A stretch of DNA of 48,657 nucleotides from an uncultured Candidatus Saccharibacteria bacterium (GCA_946804195.1 CAMPEU010000010.1:1-48657); one strand, 5' to 3'; numbered from the stretch's first letter, positions 35,154 through 43,967 are shown. Program-made: numbers and translations. The notes: generated by a model from the letters alone, not told the origin.

Positions 35154-36003
35154 AGGAGGTGTGCCACGTATCGAAATACTCGCTCTGAAGCAACTGGACA
35201 AATTCCCAATTGTTCTGGCTGAACGCACAATGCGCCGCTTGAACATCGAGTAGAGTGAGATCGATCCAACTCTGCCAATCTCTTGCCGCGCTTGGCTTGA
35301 CGACCAAATTGTGCAATAAGCACTGAATATACGTCGTCCGAATACCATCATGCGACTGACATGCGCGCGCCAGCGAACCACTTCGTGATACATGAATCAT
35401 CCAGTGAATCTTTTCCGCCCAAAGCGAAATCGGAAAACCCGCCAAGCGCTGACGAGCCCCTCGCTGAACCTGCCACCGATAATTGTCATGATTAGTCGGC
35501 ATATCCGGCGGAACCGAGATATGATTCCATGGCGGTACAATAACGGGCGCCTTGATACATGATGGCAAAGCCGAAAATGCGTTCACCATCGCACTACTTC
35601 CCAATAGAAACGCCCGTGGATTCGCTATGCTTTTCAACCCACTAGGGGCATCGACGATAACCGCCTCGAGCAGATCAGGGTCATGATACTTGCGCAATTC
35701 CCTCATCAAAAACGGCGTCAACATTCCACCCTGCGATGCACCAAAAACTCGTATCGGTTCCCCGACGTGATCACGAACATCTGCCGTGGCTCGTGCAACA
35801 ATTAAATCAGGACGAAACCGACGACCATACGCATTGTATGCCCGAACCTGTCCTGGCAGACAGTATGCAATCGATGCAAACTGATCCACACCATGACTCT
35901 GCATACCAGCCAAACATATCGTTACACCCGGACCACCGAGGCTCCTGTGAGTCTTCGAAAACACGTGCTTTTCAACACCACTCGTGAACTTGTTCACGTT
36001 CAT
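35152..36003 (-). CDS. Alpha/beta-hydrolase-like protein
   Basis: About 283 residues with an RVFGASQGGMLTP nucleophile elbow (GxSxG) and AVIVDAPSGL after the next strand. The C-terminal acid and His are not certain (candidates in SHDGIRTT and WHTS). No signal peptide is evident. The ATG at 36003 is only 2 nt after AAGAGG; the in-frame GTG at 35997, 8 nt after it, may be the true start. Its strong private terminator sets it apart from most neighbours. Substrate unknown. Confidence 0.7.
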   Translation of the reverse strand: MNVNKFTSGVEKHVFSKTHRSLGGPGVTICLAGMQSHGVDQFASIAYCLPGQVRAYNAYGRRFRPDLIVARATADVRDHVGEPIRVFGASQGGMLTPFLMRELRKYHDPDLLEAVIVDAPSGLKSIANPRAFLLGSSAMVNAFSALPSCIKAPVIVPPWNHISVPPDMPTNHDNYRWQVQRGARQRLAGFPISLWAEKIHWMIHVSRSGSLARACQSHDGIRTTYIQCLLHNLVVKPSAARDWQSWIDLTLLDVQAAHCAFSQNNWEFVQLLQSEYFDTWHTS

Positions 36004-36063
36004 CACCTCTTAAAGTACGATCAAAAAAGATTGGATAGCAAGGTGCTACTAAACTAAATTATG

Positions 36064-36876
36064 TTATAAATCTGTACATTTTGCAAATACCTTAACGATA
36101 GGTTGAACCATCTGGTCCTTCGTCATATCTGCCGATGTATCGACAATTAACATATCACGCCCAGTATTGCGTGGCTCAAAATCAAGTGCAGGCAAGACAA
36201 AGATGGGTGCACCGGAAGGCGGAATAATAGGGTGAACCGCACGCTCGCTGTCCGAGCGATTGCGCTGGATAATCTGACCGGTCAAACTATCTACCTCTTG
36301 TTTTTCAGCATCAGATAACTCATCATATGATCGATCCGAAAATCCAAGCATCCGTCGTGCACCAACCGACGGTTCACAGATAAAATAAAAGCCAGCTCGG
36401 AAACGACATAATCCTTCACTCTCGAGCATGCCGCCAACTTCCTCTAGCGCGCGTCCATCGATCAATACAACCCGATAACCCTCAGTTGCAGCATCGTGTA
36501 ACCATTTACGCAACAGATTATCCTTGAACTCTTGCGCCTTTGGTCGAGCGCCTATCTTGGCACTATCAACGCCAACCTCTTGCGTGTATAACAACGCATC
36601 TCGATCGGCATGCTCCATGTGATATACCTGTTTAACAAAAATCCTTGTTTCTTCAAGCATCTGATCGTCCGCCAAAAATTCATCAATTGCATCAGCAGAA
36701 TCGACATCAACACCATGTCGTTGGGCCGACACAACCAAAACGCGGAACACTTGTCCCGCGTCAATGAGCATCGTTTTGATATTACGTAATTGCAGTGAAC
36801 GCTTGACCGCGTGCACAATCGTGCCTTTTCCGCTGCGTGCTTGTCCGTCAAAAGTAAATAGCAAGGGCAAAGTCAT
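36064..36876 (-). CDS. cmk: Cytidylate kinase-like protein
   Basis: A 270-residue P-loop kinase predicted to phosphorylate CMP/dCMP. FDGQARSGKGTI is the P-loop, LIDAGQVFRV the NMP-binding start, VLIDGRALEEV the second conserved block, and RNRSDSERAVHPIIPP with IVDTS the lid/C-terminal signature (family pattern R-D-x-x-DS-x-R...DT). It is longer than the usual 220-230 residues by an insert after the NMP region. A TGT-TATAGT box 8 nt before the ATG indicates a leaderless start, divergent from smpB across 47 bp. Confidence 0.8.
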   Translation of the reverse strand: MTLPLLFTFDGQARSGKGTIVHAVKRSLQLRNIKTMLIDAGQVFRVLVVSAQRHGVDVDSADAIDEFLADDQMLEETRIFVKQVYHMEHADRDALLYTQEVGVDSAKIGARPKAQEFKDNLLRKWLHDAATEGYRVVLIDGRALEEVGGMLESEGLCRFRAGFYFICEPSVGARRMLGFSDRSYDELSDAEKQEVDSLTGQIIQRNRSDSERAVHPIIPPSGAPIFVLPALDFEPRNTGRDMLIVDTSADMTKDQMVQPIVKVFAKCTDL

Positions 36877-36884
36877 TCTGAAAG

Positions 36885-36914
36885 ACTATAACAGATAGCA
36901 AAGGCTGTTACAAT
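36885..36914. promoter_or_regulatory. Back-to-back extended -10 boxes between cmk and smpB
   Basis: Minus strand: TGTTATAGT (box at 36885-36890). Plus strand: TGTTACAAT (box at 36909-36914). Each lies 8-9 nt from its ATG, and each -10 occupies the other promoter's -35 area, so simultaneous initiation may be hindered. Confidence 0.55.
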
Positions 36915-36923
36915 AAATAGAAT

Positions 36924-37391
36924 ATGGCAGGCAAAAAATCCATCAAAAAACCTCAAGCAATAATCAACCGTCGAGCACGGTTTGATTATGCGCTAGAAGA
37001 CGATTTGGTTGTTGGGTTAAGTCTCAGCGGACCAGAAGTCCGTTCTGCACGCGATGGTCACATACAACTAAAGGGTTCGTACGTCTCAATTCATAATGGT
37101 GAACTGTGGCTTAATAATGCTAGCTTTAGCATGAAACTCAACGAAAAAGGCCAACCCGGTGCGCGTACCATCGATACATCGCCACGTAAATTATTAGCGC
37201 ATCGTAAACAAATCGATGTTCTTGCATCGAGCAAACAAAATGGCATGTCGATTGTTCCAACAAAACTACTGACCGCTGGTCGTTATATAAAACTCGTCAT
37301 TGCCGTTGGTAAGGGCAAGAAACACTACGACAAACGTCAAACTATCAAAAAGCGTGATCAATCACGTGAAGCAAAAGATTATAAGTCCTAA
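36924..37391 (+). CDS. smpB: SsrA-binding protein SmpB
   Basis: SmpB carries tmRNA to stalled ribosomes. The 155-residue protein has INRRARFDYAL, GLSLSGPEVRSARDGHIQLKGSYV (family core G-x-x-L-x-G-x-E-V-K-S), the RKLLAHRKQI block and the basic tail KKHYDKRQTIKKRD that enters the mRNA channel. TACAAT 9 nt before the ATG implies a leaderless mRNA. No tmRNA gene was recognised in the window. Confidence 0.95.
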   Translation: MAGKKSIKKPQAIINRRARFDYALEDDLVVGLSLSGPEVRSARDGHIQLKGSYVSIHNGELWLNNASFSMKLNEKGQPGARTIDTSPRKLLAHRKQIDVLASSKQNGMSIVPTKLLTAGRYIKLVIAVGKGKKHYDKRQTIKKRDQSREAKDYKS

Positions 37392-37394
37392 ACC

Positions 37395-37423
37395 TTGTAC
37401 ATCACCGTGCGTAACCGTACAAT
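37395..37423 (+). promoter_or_regulatory. Promoter of the 69-aa gene
   Basis: TTGTAC, 17-nt spacer, TACAAT. The leader from about 37430 to 37471 is roughly 42 nt. Confidence 0.45.
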
Positions 37424-37471
37424 CAGAACAACTGCATCAGAAAGGTGGTGATTTCATTGAGCAGGAGACAT

Positions 37472-37681
37472 ATGTCGCCCGGCCAAGAAGCTCGATGTAT
37501 AAAGCGGATCGCGCGAATCCACGCGCTACAAAAGATACAGAAGTGTGACAACCATGACGGAATACCAGATCAATCGGATACGCTCGTCATTGTGAATGTC
37601 GGTGGTCACGACGTGCTAGATTGCACGCTCTGCATGGGCCGATGGCCTACTAGACACCTCTTCCAGATCAAACATCCGTAA
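37472..37681 (+). CDS. Small Cys-containing hypothetical protein, 69 aa
   Basis: ATG at 37472 follows AGGAGA by 4-5 nt. The product is basic at its N-terminus (QEARCIKRIARIHALQKIQK) and has four cysteines, including KCDNH and LDCTLC, which might bind a metal. A promoter and a strong hairpin frame it as a single-gene unit. No family recognised; as a short frame it could be chance, but the signals around it argue for a gene. Confidence 0.5.
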   Translation: MSPGQEARCIKRIARIHALQKIQKCDNHDGIPDQSDTLVIVNVGGHDVLDCTLCMGRWPTRHLFQIKHP

Positions 37682-37687
37682 TGTCTC

Positions 37688-37725
37688 GCCCTCGTTCGTT
37701 ATCATCACCGGTAACGAACGAGGGC
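37688..37725 (+). terminator. Strong hairpin after the 69-aa gene
   Basis: A 14-bp perfect stem (37688-37701 with 37712-37725) around 10 nt, followed by AACGTCATTT; only a weak T-tract. Confidence 0.65.
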
Positions 37726-37744
37726 AACGTCATTTCATGCTAAG

Positions 37745-38554
37745 ATGAAAAAGATGAAAATATATTCCTGGAACGTCAACGGTATTCGAGCCGTCATCAA
37801 CAAAGGTGAATTCGCCAAATTCATCACAAAGCATCAACCTGATATTTTGTGCCTACAAGAAACCAAAGCGCAACAGGGTCAGGCCGAAATAGATTTGCCC
37901 GACTACGAAGAATACTGGAACTCTGCTGAAAAAAAGGGCTATTCCGGCACAGCTATCTTTACCAAAGTCAAACCCCTTAATATTATCAACGGACTTGCCG
38001 ATGGTATTGCCGAAAAACATGGTTTAACCCATGACGGCTACGGCGATCCAGGCAAAGAAGGACGCGTTCTGTCGGCTGAATTCGAGGATTTTTGGCTCGT
38101 GACCGTGTACACGCCCAATTCAAAACGTGATTTATCCAGACTATCTCTGCGTGAGAACCAATGGGACCCCGCATTCCTCGAACACTGCGAGGAACTAGAA
38201 AAATCAAAACCAGTTCTATTTTGTGGAGACCTGAATGTTGCGCATACGGAAATCGACTTGGCACGTCCAAAAGAAAATGAAAAAAGCGCTGGCTATACTG
38301 TCGAGGAGCGTTCAGGCATGGACAAGATTCTCTCTGCTGGCTTCATCGATACATTCCGCACAAAACAGCCCGATGCCACCGAAGCCTACACGTGGTGGAC
38401 CGCCTGGGCAAATTCACGCGCCCGAAACGTTGGATGGCGTATCGATTATTTCTGCGCATCAAAATCACTGACAGATCGCATTGCATCAGCAGACATCCAT
38501 GCCGATCAAATGGGTTCAGACCATTGTCCGGTCAGCGTAACCCTTGACGTTTGA
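37745..38554 (+). CDS. xth: Exodeoxyribonuclease III / AP endonuclease
   Basis: A base-excision-repair endonuclease/exonuclease acting at abasic sites. The 269-residue protein shows YSWNVNGIRA, ILCLQETKA (catalytic Glu), YSGTAIFTK, CGDLNVAHTEIDLARPK, GWRIDYFCAS and the final GSDHCPVSV (catalytic Asp-His). All active-site residues of the ExoIII family are present. Two possible ATGs lie three codons apart (MKKMKIY). The next gene begins 22 nt downstream with its own -10 box. Confidence 0.95.
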   Translation: MKKMKIYSWNVNGIRAVINKGEFAKFITKHQPDILCLQETKAQQGQAEIDLPDYEEYWNSAEKKGYSGTAIFTKVKPLNIINGLADGIAEKHGLTHDGYGDPGKEGRVLSAEFEDFWLVTVYTPNSKRDLSRLSLRENQWDPAFLEHCEELEKSKPVLFCGDLNVAHTEIDLARPKENEKSAGYTVEERSGMDKILSAGFIDTFRTKQPDATEAYTWWTAWANSRARNVGWRIDYFCASKSLTDRIASADIHADQMGSDHCPVSVTLDV

Positions 38555-38575
38555 TAAGTTTGCTATACTAATACT

Positions 38576-39337
38576 ATGAATTTATCAGTGGAGTCACAGA
38601 GGCGACTTAATAGAGCAGTCGAGCAACGACATCTATATTATCCCGCAAGCAAATGTGAACTAAGTAAGCGAACAGCGACCGTCCTGTTGGGGCCGCCCGC
38701 AGTTGGCCGATCGGTGATCGTCAAAAATGTCGTTGAACTTGCCAAGTCCAGGGGGATATCAGCCACAGAAGCGGTACCACGATATACAACTGATTCCGAA
38801 AACATACAGCCAAATACACAATACGTTGATCCTGATTTTATGATCGATCAAATTCGGCACAGACAACTCGCCAGCTGGTCGCAAAACCATAGAACGGGTG
38901 AGTTATCTGGCGTCCCCATTGACGCTTTTTCTGCGAAACATAATTTTTTCATAGGTGACATACACGACGAAAATATATTACGTCGAGCAGGCTTCAAGAT
39001 GCCCTTTACGGCACTGACGATCGTGACGGACCCCAAACTTTGGGAAGAGCGGATGCAACGGATTAGCAAAGATGTTAGCGATAGACATTATACAAACCTG
39101 ATCGACCAAACTCTCGACACTCTGCACCACGGCAACAATACGCATCCACTGCAAAAAATCGTCATCCAACCCGACCCAGAACATCAAATCAAAGTTGCTG
39201 ATACGATTCTGGGACTCGTGACCCAAAAACCTAGCCCCCACTACCAAGAGATTGCTATCCGTAACTCATACTATCCATACAACAACCAAATGTACCGCAC
39301 AGCTCTGCAATTAGACATGTTGCGAGAATCTAACTAG
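38576..39337 (+). CDS. Guanylate-kinase-like P-loop protein
   Basis: A 253-residue protein with the layout of GMP kinases: VLLGPPAVGRSVI in the P-loop place (about 37-49), VPRYTTDSENIQPNTQYVDPDF where GMP kinases have S-x-TTR...Y-x-F, and FFIGDIHDENI then ALTIVTDP. The P-loop Lys is Arg (GxxGRS) and the TTR arginine is missing, so normal GMP phosphorylation is doubtful. It may be a diverged kinase or a nucleotide-sensing relative. TATACT 6 nt before the ATG suggests a leaderless mRNA. Confidence 0.55.
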   Translation: MNLSVESQRRLNRAVEQRHLYYPASKCELSKRTATVLLGPPAVGRSVIVKNVVELAKSRGISATEAVPRYTTDSENIQPNTQYVDPDFMIDQIRHRQLASWSQNHRTGELSGVPIDAFSAKHNFFIGDIHDENILRRAGFKMPFTALTIVTDPKLWEERMQRISKDVSDRHYTNLIDQTLDTLHHGNNTHPLQKIVIQPDPEHQIKVADTILGLVTQKPSPHYQEIAIRNSYYPYNNQMYRTALQLDMLRESN

Positions 39338-39340
39338 CAT

Positions 39341-40132
39341 ATGGAAAATCTCACTTATTGGCATCGCCAAGATATTAAAAAACCGCTTTACCCAGATATC
39401 GAATGGAACAAGCCCGAGCAACGCGCACAAACAGGCAAGCTAGGAATTGTTGGCGGCAACAAACTAGGCTTCGTAAGTGTTGGTGACGCCTACGTGACAG
39501 CAGGCAAAAGCGGAGTAGGGCAAGTACGCGTACTATTACCCGATGTTTTGAAAAAATCCGTCCCCCCTATGATTAGTGACGTCGTATATGGTGACACTAA
39601 TCCATCGGGTGGCTTGAGCCGAGAAGCATTAAACGAGATGAAAGCCCTTAGTAGTTGGAGTGAAGGAATGTTGCTAATCGGTGATACGGGGAGAAATAGC
39701 GAGACGGCAATTATGTACGAAGATTTCCTCCGACACTACAAAGGACCGCTGACAATTACACGCGACACGATTGATTTGTTATTAAATTCTCCAAACGTAA
39801 TCGTTGAACGCGACAACACGCTCCTCGTCGTATCCTTCGCACAATTGCAAAAAATATTTACAAAAGTCTACTATCCAAAAATCCTCACATTCAGCATGCA
39901 ACTGCAACAGCTCGTTGAAGCACTGCATAAATTCACGATTACGTATCCCGTCAGCATAGCGACATTTCACCAAGACCAAATTATCATTGCATCAGGCGGA
40001 CAAGTCACAACAACATCATGGGATAACCCGATGGCAATCTGGAAGGGAACAGTAGCAACAAATATGGCCGCCTACTGGCTATGGAGTCCGCAAAAACCAC
40101 TACAGGCAGCTACGGCAAGCTTGTTATCCTAA
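39341..40132 (+). CDS. YjeF C-terminal-like (NAD(P)H-hydrate dehydratase fold) protein
   Basis: A 263-residue ribokinase-fold protein. GKLGIVGGNKLGFVSVGDAYVTAGKSGVGQVRVLLP matches the start of ADP-dependent NAD(P)H-hydrate dehydratases, and LLIGDTGRNSETA the G-x-G-x-x motif. The C-terminal GTGD anion hole with catalytic Asp reads KGTVAT, and the GG-x-x-x-TPHP motif is not visible, so repair activity is doubtful. It starts 3 nt after the guanylate-kinase-like gene and is probably cotranscribed with it. Confidence 0.6.
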   Translation: MENLTYWHRQDIKKPLYPDIEWNKPEQRAQTGKLGIVGGNKLGFVSVGDAYVTAGKSGVGQVRVLLPDVLKKSVPPMISDVVYGDTNPSGGLSREALNEMKALSSWSEGMLLIGDTGRNSETAIMYEDFLRHYKGPLTITRDTIDLLLNSPNVIVERDNTLLVVSFAQLQKIFTKVYYPKILTFSMQLQQLVEALHKFTITYPVSIATFHQDQIIIASGGQVTTTSWDNPMAIWKGTVATNMAAYWLWSPQKPLQAATASLLS

Positions 40133-40172
40133 AATACAAAAGGATCCAACTAGTCCTTGATTGATTAGCTTC

Positions 40173-40259
40173 TGGTACCGCCGGCCGGACTTGAACCGGC
40201 ACGTCCCGAAGGACACAAGATTTTGAGTCTGGCGTGTCTACCAATTCCACCACAGCGGC
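40173..40259 (-). tRNA. tRNA-Leu (CAA)
   Basis: Minus-strand cloverleaf with acceptor GCCGCTG/CGGCGGT, D arm, anticodon loop CTCAAAA (CAA, reads UUG), long variable arm GTCCTTCGGGAC, T arm GCCGG-TTCAAGT-CCGGC, A73 and an encoded CCA (40175-40173). The long variable arm and A73 confirm Leu. One pair of the anticodon stem (28-42) is C-U. The encoded CCA contrasts with the tRNA-like pair at 17.4 kb. Confidence 0.93.
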
Positions 40260-40357
40260 ACAAGATGTTAATCAATCATTAGGTGAGTAACATAAGAGGT
40301 ATCTCTTCTTTGTTATCGCTCTATATTGTATACTATTATCTGTAAGGAAGCTAGCTC

Positions 40358-41407
40358 GTGCAGCCAAAAAAAGACACAAACGAACACCATGACAAACGCG
40401 ACGAAGCAACAGATCTCGTACGAGGTCAGTTAGACGCGCTTTACGGCAGACAAACGAATGATACGAAATCCGCGGAACACCAGCAACCTCAGGACGAAAA
40501 CGCCGCCCGCTACCACGCCGAATGGCAAGATTACTATCAGAAATACTACGAACGATACTACGTAGGGCACCTACACAAAGCAATCGAAGACGCAGAGAAG
40601 GGTAAGTTATCTCCTGAAGAGCTAAGGCAGGAAGAACTAACCGACCTGCGTGAAAAAATCACCGCACGCGCCAAAACATCGGCAAAAAAAGCGCGCAAGA
40701 GTCGCCACTTTATCCCAATCGCTAGTGCATTTTCAGTGGCATTAATCGTCGCATTCTTGCAATATAACCAAATGGTTATTTCAACCGTCACCGCATATGT
40801 CAGCCCTGGGGCAATCGATCCTCAAAACATCATCGTAGATCCATCCACCAACATACGCGTTGGTCCGGACCCAAAACTCATTATTCCAAAAATTAACGTG
40901 GACGTTCCTGTCGTATATGGTGCTGGGTACGACCAAGCATCCCAGCTAAATGCAATGAAAAAAGGAGTAGCACACTTTTCAATCCCCGGAGCCAATAGCG
41001 TTCCTGGTGAAGTGGGTAATACGGTCATATCTGGACATTCCAGTAACGACCTCTTCGATCCAGGTGATTATAAATTTATCTTTGCACAACTGGAAAAAAT
41101 GAAAAAAGGCGATAGTATCTATGTCAATTATGAATCAAAGCGATACACATACACAATTACAAAAATGGAAGTTGTCCTACCTTCGCAAGTCGATAAATTA
41201 ACATATGCGACCGACCAGCCCATACTGACCCTCATCACTTGTACGCCACTCGGAACCGCCCAAAAACGACTACTCGTTACAGCCGAGCAAGTTGCACCCG
41301 ATCCATCGGTTGCACAACGCCCAACAAACGATGCGACCGACAAGGGCACTGCGGTACTAACAGGGGATGCTCCGACACTACTCGAACAACTATTCGGTGC
41401 TCGATAA
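40358..41407 (+). CDS. Sortase family transpeptidase
   Basis: A 349-residue membrane-anchored sortase. A long charged, Tyr-rich cytoplasmic N-terminus (about 1-125) leads to one membrane helix (IPIASAFSVALIVAFLQY), then the sortase barrel: GHSSND with the catalytic His near 225, TLITCTPLG with the Cys near 293, and QKRLLV with the Arg near 304. No LPxTG-type substrate is encoded in the window. The GTG start follows AAGGAAG by 7 nt, with TATACT about 28 nt upstream. The unusually long cytoplasmic part is odd. Confidence 0.9.
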   Translation: MQPKKDTNEHHDKRDEATDLVRGQLDALYGRQTNDTKSAEHQQPQDENAARYHAEWQDYYQKYYERYYVGHLHKAIEDAEKGKLSPEELRQEELTDLREKITARAKTSAKKARKSRHFIPIASAFSVALIVAFLQYNQMVISTVTAYVSPGAIDPQNIIVDPSTNIRVGPDPKLIIPKINVDVPVVYGAGYDQASQLNAMKKGVAHFSIPGANSVPGEVGNTVISGHSSNDLFDPGDYKFIFAQLEKMKKGDSIYVNYESKRYTYTITKMEVVLPSQVDKLTYATDQPILTLITCTPLGTAQKRLLVTAEQVAPDPSVAQRPTNDATDKGTAVLTGDAPTLLEQLFGAR

Positions 41408-41429
41408 TCAAACCGAGTCGCTGATTAAT

Positions 41430-42878
41430 CTATAGAACCAATTGAACGCGGCGCAGTTCGTATCCTTTATCAGTCTGCAATAATCCGTAAACATACTTAC
41501 CGCCACCAGCAAGCACGGCCGAAAAGCCTTCGGTTACCTTCATGAGATCGTGCTGATTTGCTCCATCAAAGTCATATATCCTCAAATCACCACCATTGTC
41601 CGACCAGATAATATAATCGTCCAGCCACTGCGCCGCTTTCTGATTCGCTGTCTGATATGTCCACTGCGTCTGATGATAAACGCCCAGCTCGATATCATAT
41701 ACTGCAAATTTGTCAGCATACTCTAGCAGCACAAACCGCCCATTGGCGCTTATTGTCAGCTTTCGTACGCCACTTGGTATATCCTTTGCGAATACACGCC
41801 TTAGATCGGGGCTCGACGACGGCGTTGCAAACGAACCAGTATCAACAATCAACTGATTATCTCGAACGACTGCCGCATAGCGCTTATTGAAGTATGATGA
41901 CATTGCGACAAAAAATGGCTTGTCAGTGTTGTGATATGTACGAATAATTTGCTGTTTACGAAAATCTAGTTGAGAATAGCCCGCGACCCGTACGCCAAGC
42001 TCATTCGGCAATCCCGTATACGCAATCGTCGAGTCGTCATATGCCGAAAAGTCGTCAACACTCGTCGCAAGAGAAATCGAAGTACTTTTATCTGACGTGT
42101 TGAGTCTTTTTACGCTGTTATCAATGAGCGCAAAAAATAAACGATCACTCTTGCCGGCAAAGACAACCTTATCGGGACTAATTGCGAACGTTTTGTTGAT
42201 ATTGATCGATTTTTCTGGATGTTCGCGATCAATCACAACCCACTCCGTTTGATTACCAAAATCATTGCGTACAAGCACGAAGTTCTCATTGCTACTCCAG
42301 GCAACAACCTTCACCTTTTGCGCGCCTTTGGTTGGTACGCTCAAGCTACCGTCCGGCAAAGTAACTTCTGTCGTCCGTACATCGTCAGTCCGAACATCTA
42401 CAAACTGAAATGTCGATGACTCAGGTTTTTCATGCAGCAGCATATAGCTTCGGTTTGGCGAAGCAGACATACTGGCAACACTCGCAAATGTCTGAACCGT
42501 GGCAGGCACCAAGTTGATCGGTACTAATCGTGCATAGTTTATCCAAACTACTTGACCCGCACTCAAATTAACCGACTTTGACCACGGATGATATTTATCG
42601 AGAGCATAGGTTATCGTGTGCTCTCCCGTAGATACGGTTCTTTTCGTATTTGTCGTAGAACCAACATCGGTACCGTCAATCGATACCTCGGCGCCACTCG
42701 GCCTAGATGTTAATTGCAACAAACTACCTTGCTCGATCTTGCCGTCGTTTTGATTGATCGTATAACCCAACACAATGAGCATCATCACCAATACCAACAA
42801 CGAAACAACGAGAGTCATAAATACATATATCAGTGTTCTACGTATGGGTTGTCTGATTTCCGAAACATAATGCTTCAT
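41430..42878 (-). CDS. PEGA-domain membrane protein with a beta-propeller-like region
   Basis: A 482-residue protein anchored by one helix near the N-terminus (TLIYVFMTLVVSLLVLVMMLIVLGY). A PEGA domain follows (RPSGAEVSIDGTDVG...GEHTITYALDKYHPWSKSV), a beta-sandwich common in surface proteins, then WD40/YVTN-like repeats to the end. It probably acts outside the membrane in binding or envelope organisation. The start is set at MKHYV (42878), with TATACT 9 nt upstream; a longer frame to 42965 would run through that promoter and a poor, Cys-rich sequence. Confidence 0.8.
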   Translation of the reverse strand: MKHYVSEIRQPIRRTLIYVFMTLVVSLLVLVMMLIVLGYTINQNDGKIEQGSLLQLTSRPSGAEVSIDGTDVGSTTNTKRTVSTGEHTITYALDKYHPWSKSVNLSAGQVVWINYARLVPINLVPATVQTFASVASMSASPNRSYMLLHEKPESSTFQFVDVRTDDVRTTEVTLPDGSLSVPTKGAQKVKVVAWSSNENFVLVRNDFGNQTEWVVIDREHPEKSININKTFAISPDKVVFAGKSDRLFFALIDNSVKRLNTSDKSTSISLATSVDDFSAYDDSTIAYTGLPNELGVRVAGYSQLDFRKQQIIRTYHNTDKPFFVAMSSYFNKRYAAVVRDNQLIVDTGSFATPSSSPDLRRVFAKDIPSGVRKLTISANGRFVLLEYADKFAVYDIELGVYHQTQWTYQTANQKAAQWLDDYIIWSDNGGDLRIYDFDGANQHDLMKVTEGFSAVLAGGGKYVYGLLQTDKGYELRRVQLVL

Positions 42879-42958
42879 ATGCCTACTAGTATACCAACTA
42901 TTGCAAAATTCTTCCCCTAAGCATAAGATGAATATACATATAGACATAAGGGGATAGG

Positions 42959-43939
42959 ATGTCAAAGGAAACCACCACTGTAAACCTAAACGGTCAGCTG
43001 TATGACGCAGTGACCGGCTTGCCCGTTAGCGACAATCAACAGACGGCTCGACAGGCTAGTCATGTGCCACATACCAACAGGTCAACTTCTATAGATTTCC
43101 ACGCTCGACCACAAAGGTCAGTGACGCTGCACCGCAAAGTAACTCATCGTCCCACACCCGCCAAGCATCAAATTATCAATAATCATGTACGCACACGCGT
43201 ATCAGCGGTTAACACACATCCCCAGATAAAAAAGTTTGCGCCTCATCCAGCAGGTGCCATCAAGCCAAATGTCCCGACGCAAAAGACCGCACAACGTAGT
43301 CCACGCATGATGGATATAGGACCATCCGTCCATCCTCATGTAGCCAAGGCGCATACATTAGCGGCAAAGAAATCTCAGCCTCAAAAAGCACCCACAGCAG
43401 TCAGTATCAAAGAACGCGCAATCAAAAATGCGATAGAGAAGACACACAAGAAACCGCCTCTACATAGCAGATGGCTACCTCGCCAAAAACTCGCTGGCGT
43501 ACTCAGCGCGCTGATCGCACTCGTACTCTTTGGCGGATACCTCACATACCTCAATATGCCCAATCTTTCCGTTCGCGTCGCCGCCATCCAAGCGGGAATA
43601 GACGCCGACTTTCCATCGTATAATCCCGATGGCTATAGCCTGAACGGACCGGTGAAATACACAGACGGTAGCGTTACACTCAGCTACAAGGCAAACGGCG
43701 GACCACACAAATACTCGGTCAACCAAAGCCGCAGTAGCTGGAATAGCGATGCCGTCCTAGACAATTACGTCTCTCCACGAGCAGGCACAAATTACATTCC
43801 CTATACCGAGCGTGGGCTGGTCATCTATACATACGGCAACAACGCAGCCTGGGTGAACGGTGGCGTCTTTTACACAATCGAAGGCGATGCTCCACTATCG
43901 AGTGAACAAATTCGTCGCATTGCGACAAGCCTCCTATAG
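42959..43939 (+). CDS. Membrane protein with basic disordered N-terminus, 326 aa
   Basis: Residues 1-170 are His/Pro/Lys/Arg/Gln-rich and low in hydrophobics, probably a disordered cytoplasmic part that could bind nucleic acid or wall polymers. One membrane helix follows (LAGVLSALIALVLFGGYLTYL, about 180-200), then an extracellular domain of about 125 residues (SLNGPVKYTDGSVTLSY, WVNGGVFYTIEGD), somewhat like DUF4367-type domains. Function unknown. AAGGGGATAGG precedes the ATG. It diverges from the PEGA gene across 80 bp. Confidence 0.7.
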   Translation: MSKETTTVNLNGQLYDAVTGLPVSDNQQTARQASHVPHTNRSTSIDFHARPQRSVTLHRKVTHRPTPAKHQIINNHVRTRVSAVNTHPQIKKFAPHPAGAIKPNVPTQKTAQRSPRMMDIGPSVHPHVAKAHTLAAKKSQPQKAPTAVSIKERAIKNAIEKTHKKPPLHSRWLPRQKLAGVLSALIALVLFGGYLTYLNMPNLSVRVAAIQAGIDADFPSYNPDGYSLNGPVKYTDGSVTLSYKANGGPHKYSVNQSRSSWNSDAVLDNYVSPRAGTNYIPYTERGLVIYTYGNNAAWVNGGVFYTIEGDAPLSSEQIRRIATSLL

Positions 43940-43967
43940 TCAATCGTAATCTGTTATACTACTGCTA

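Noticed and set aside
42879-42965. N-terminal extension of the PEGA protein
   Set aside because: It would be translated from sequence containing the TATACT promoter box; the MKHYV start 9 nt after this box is better supported.
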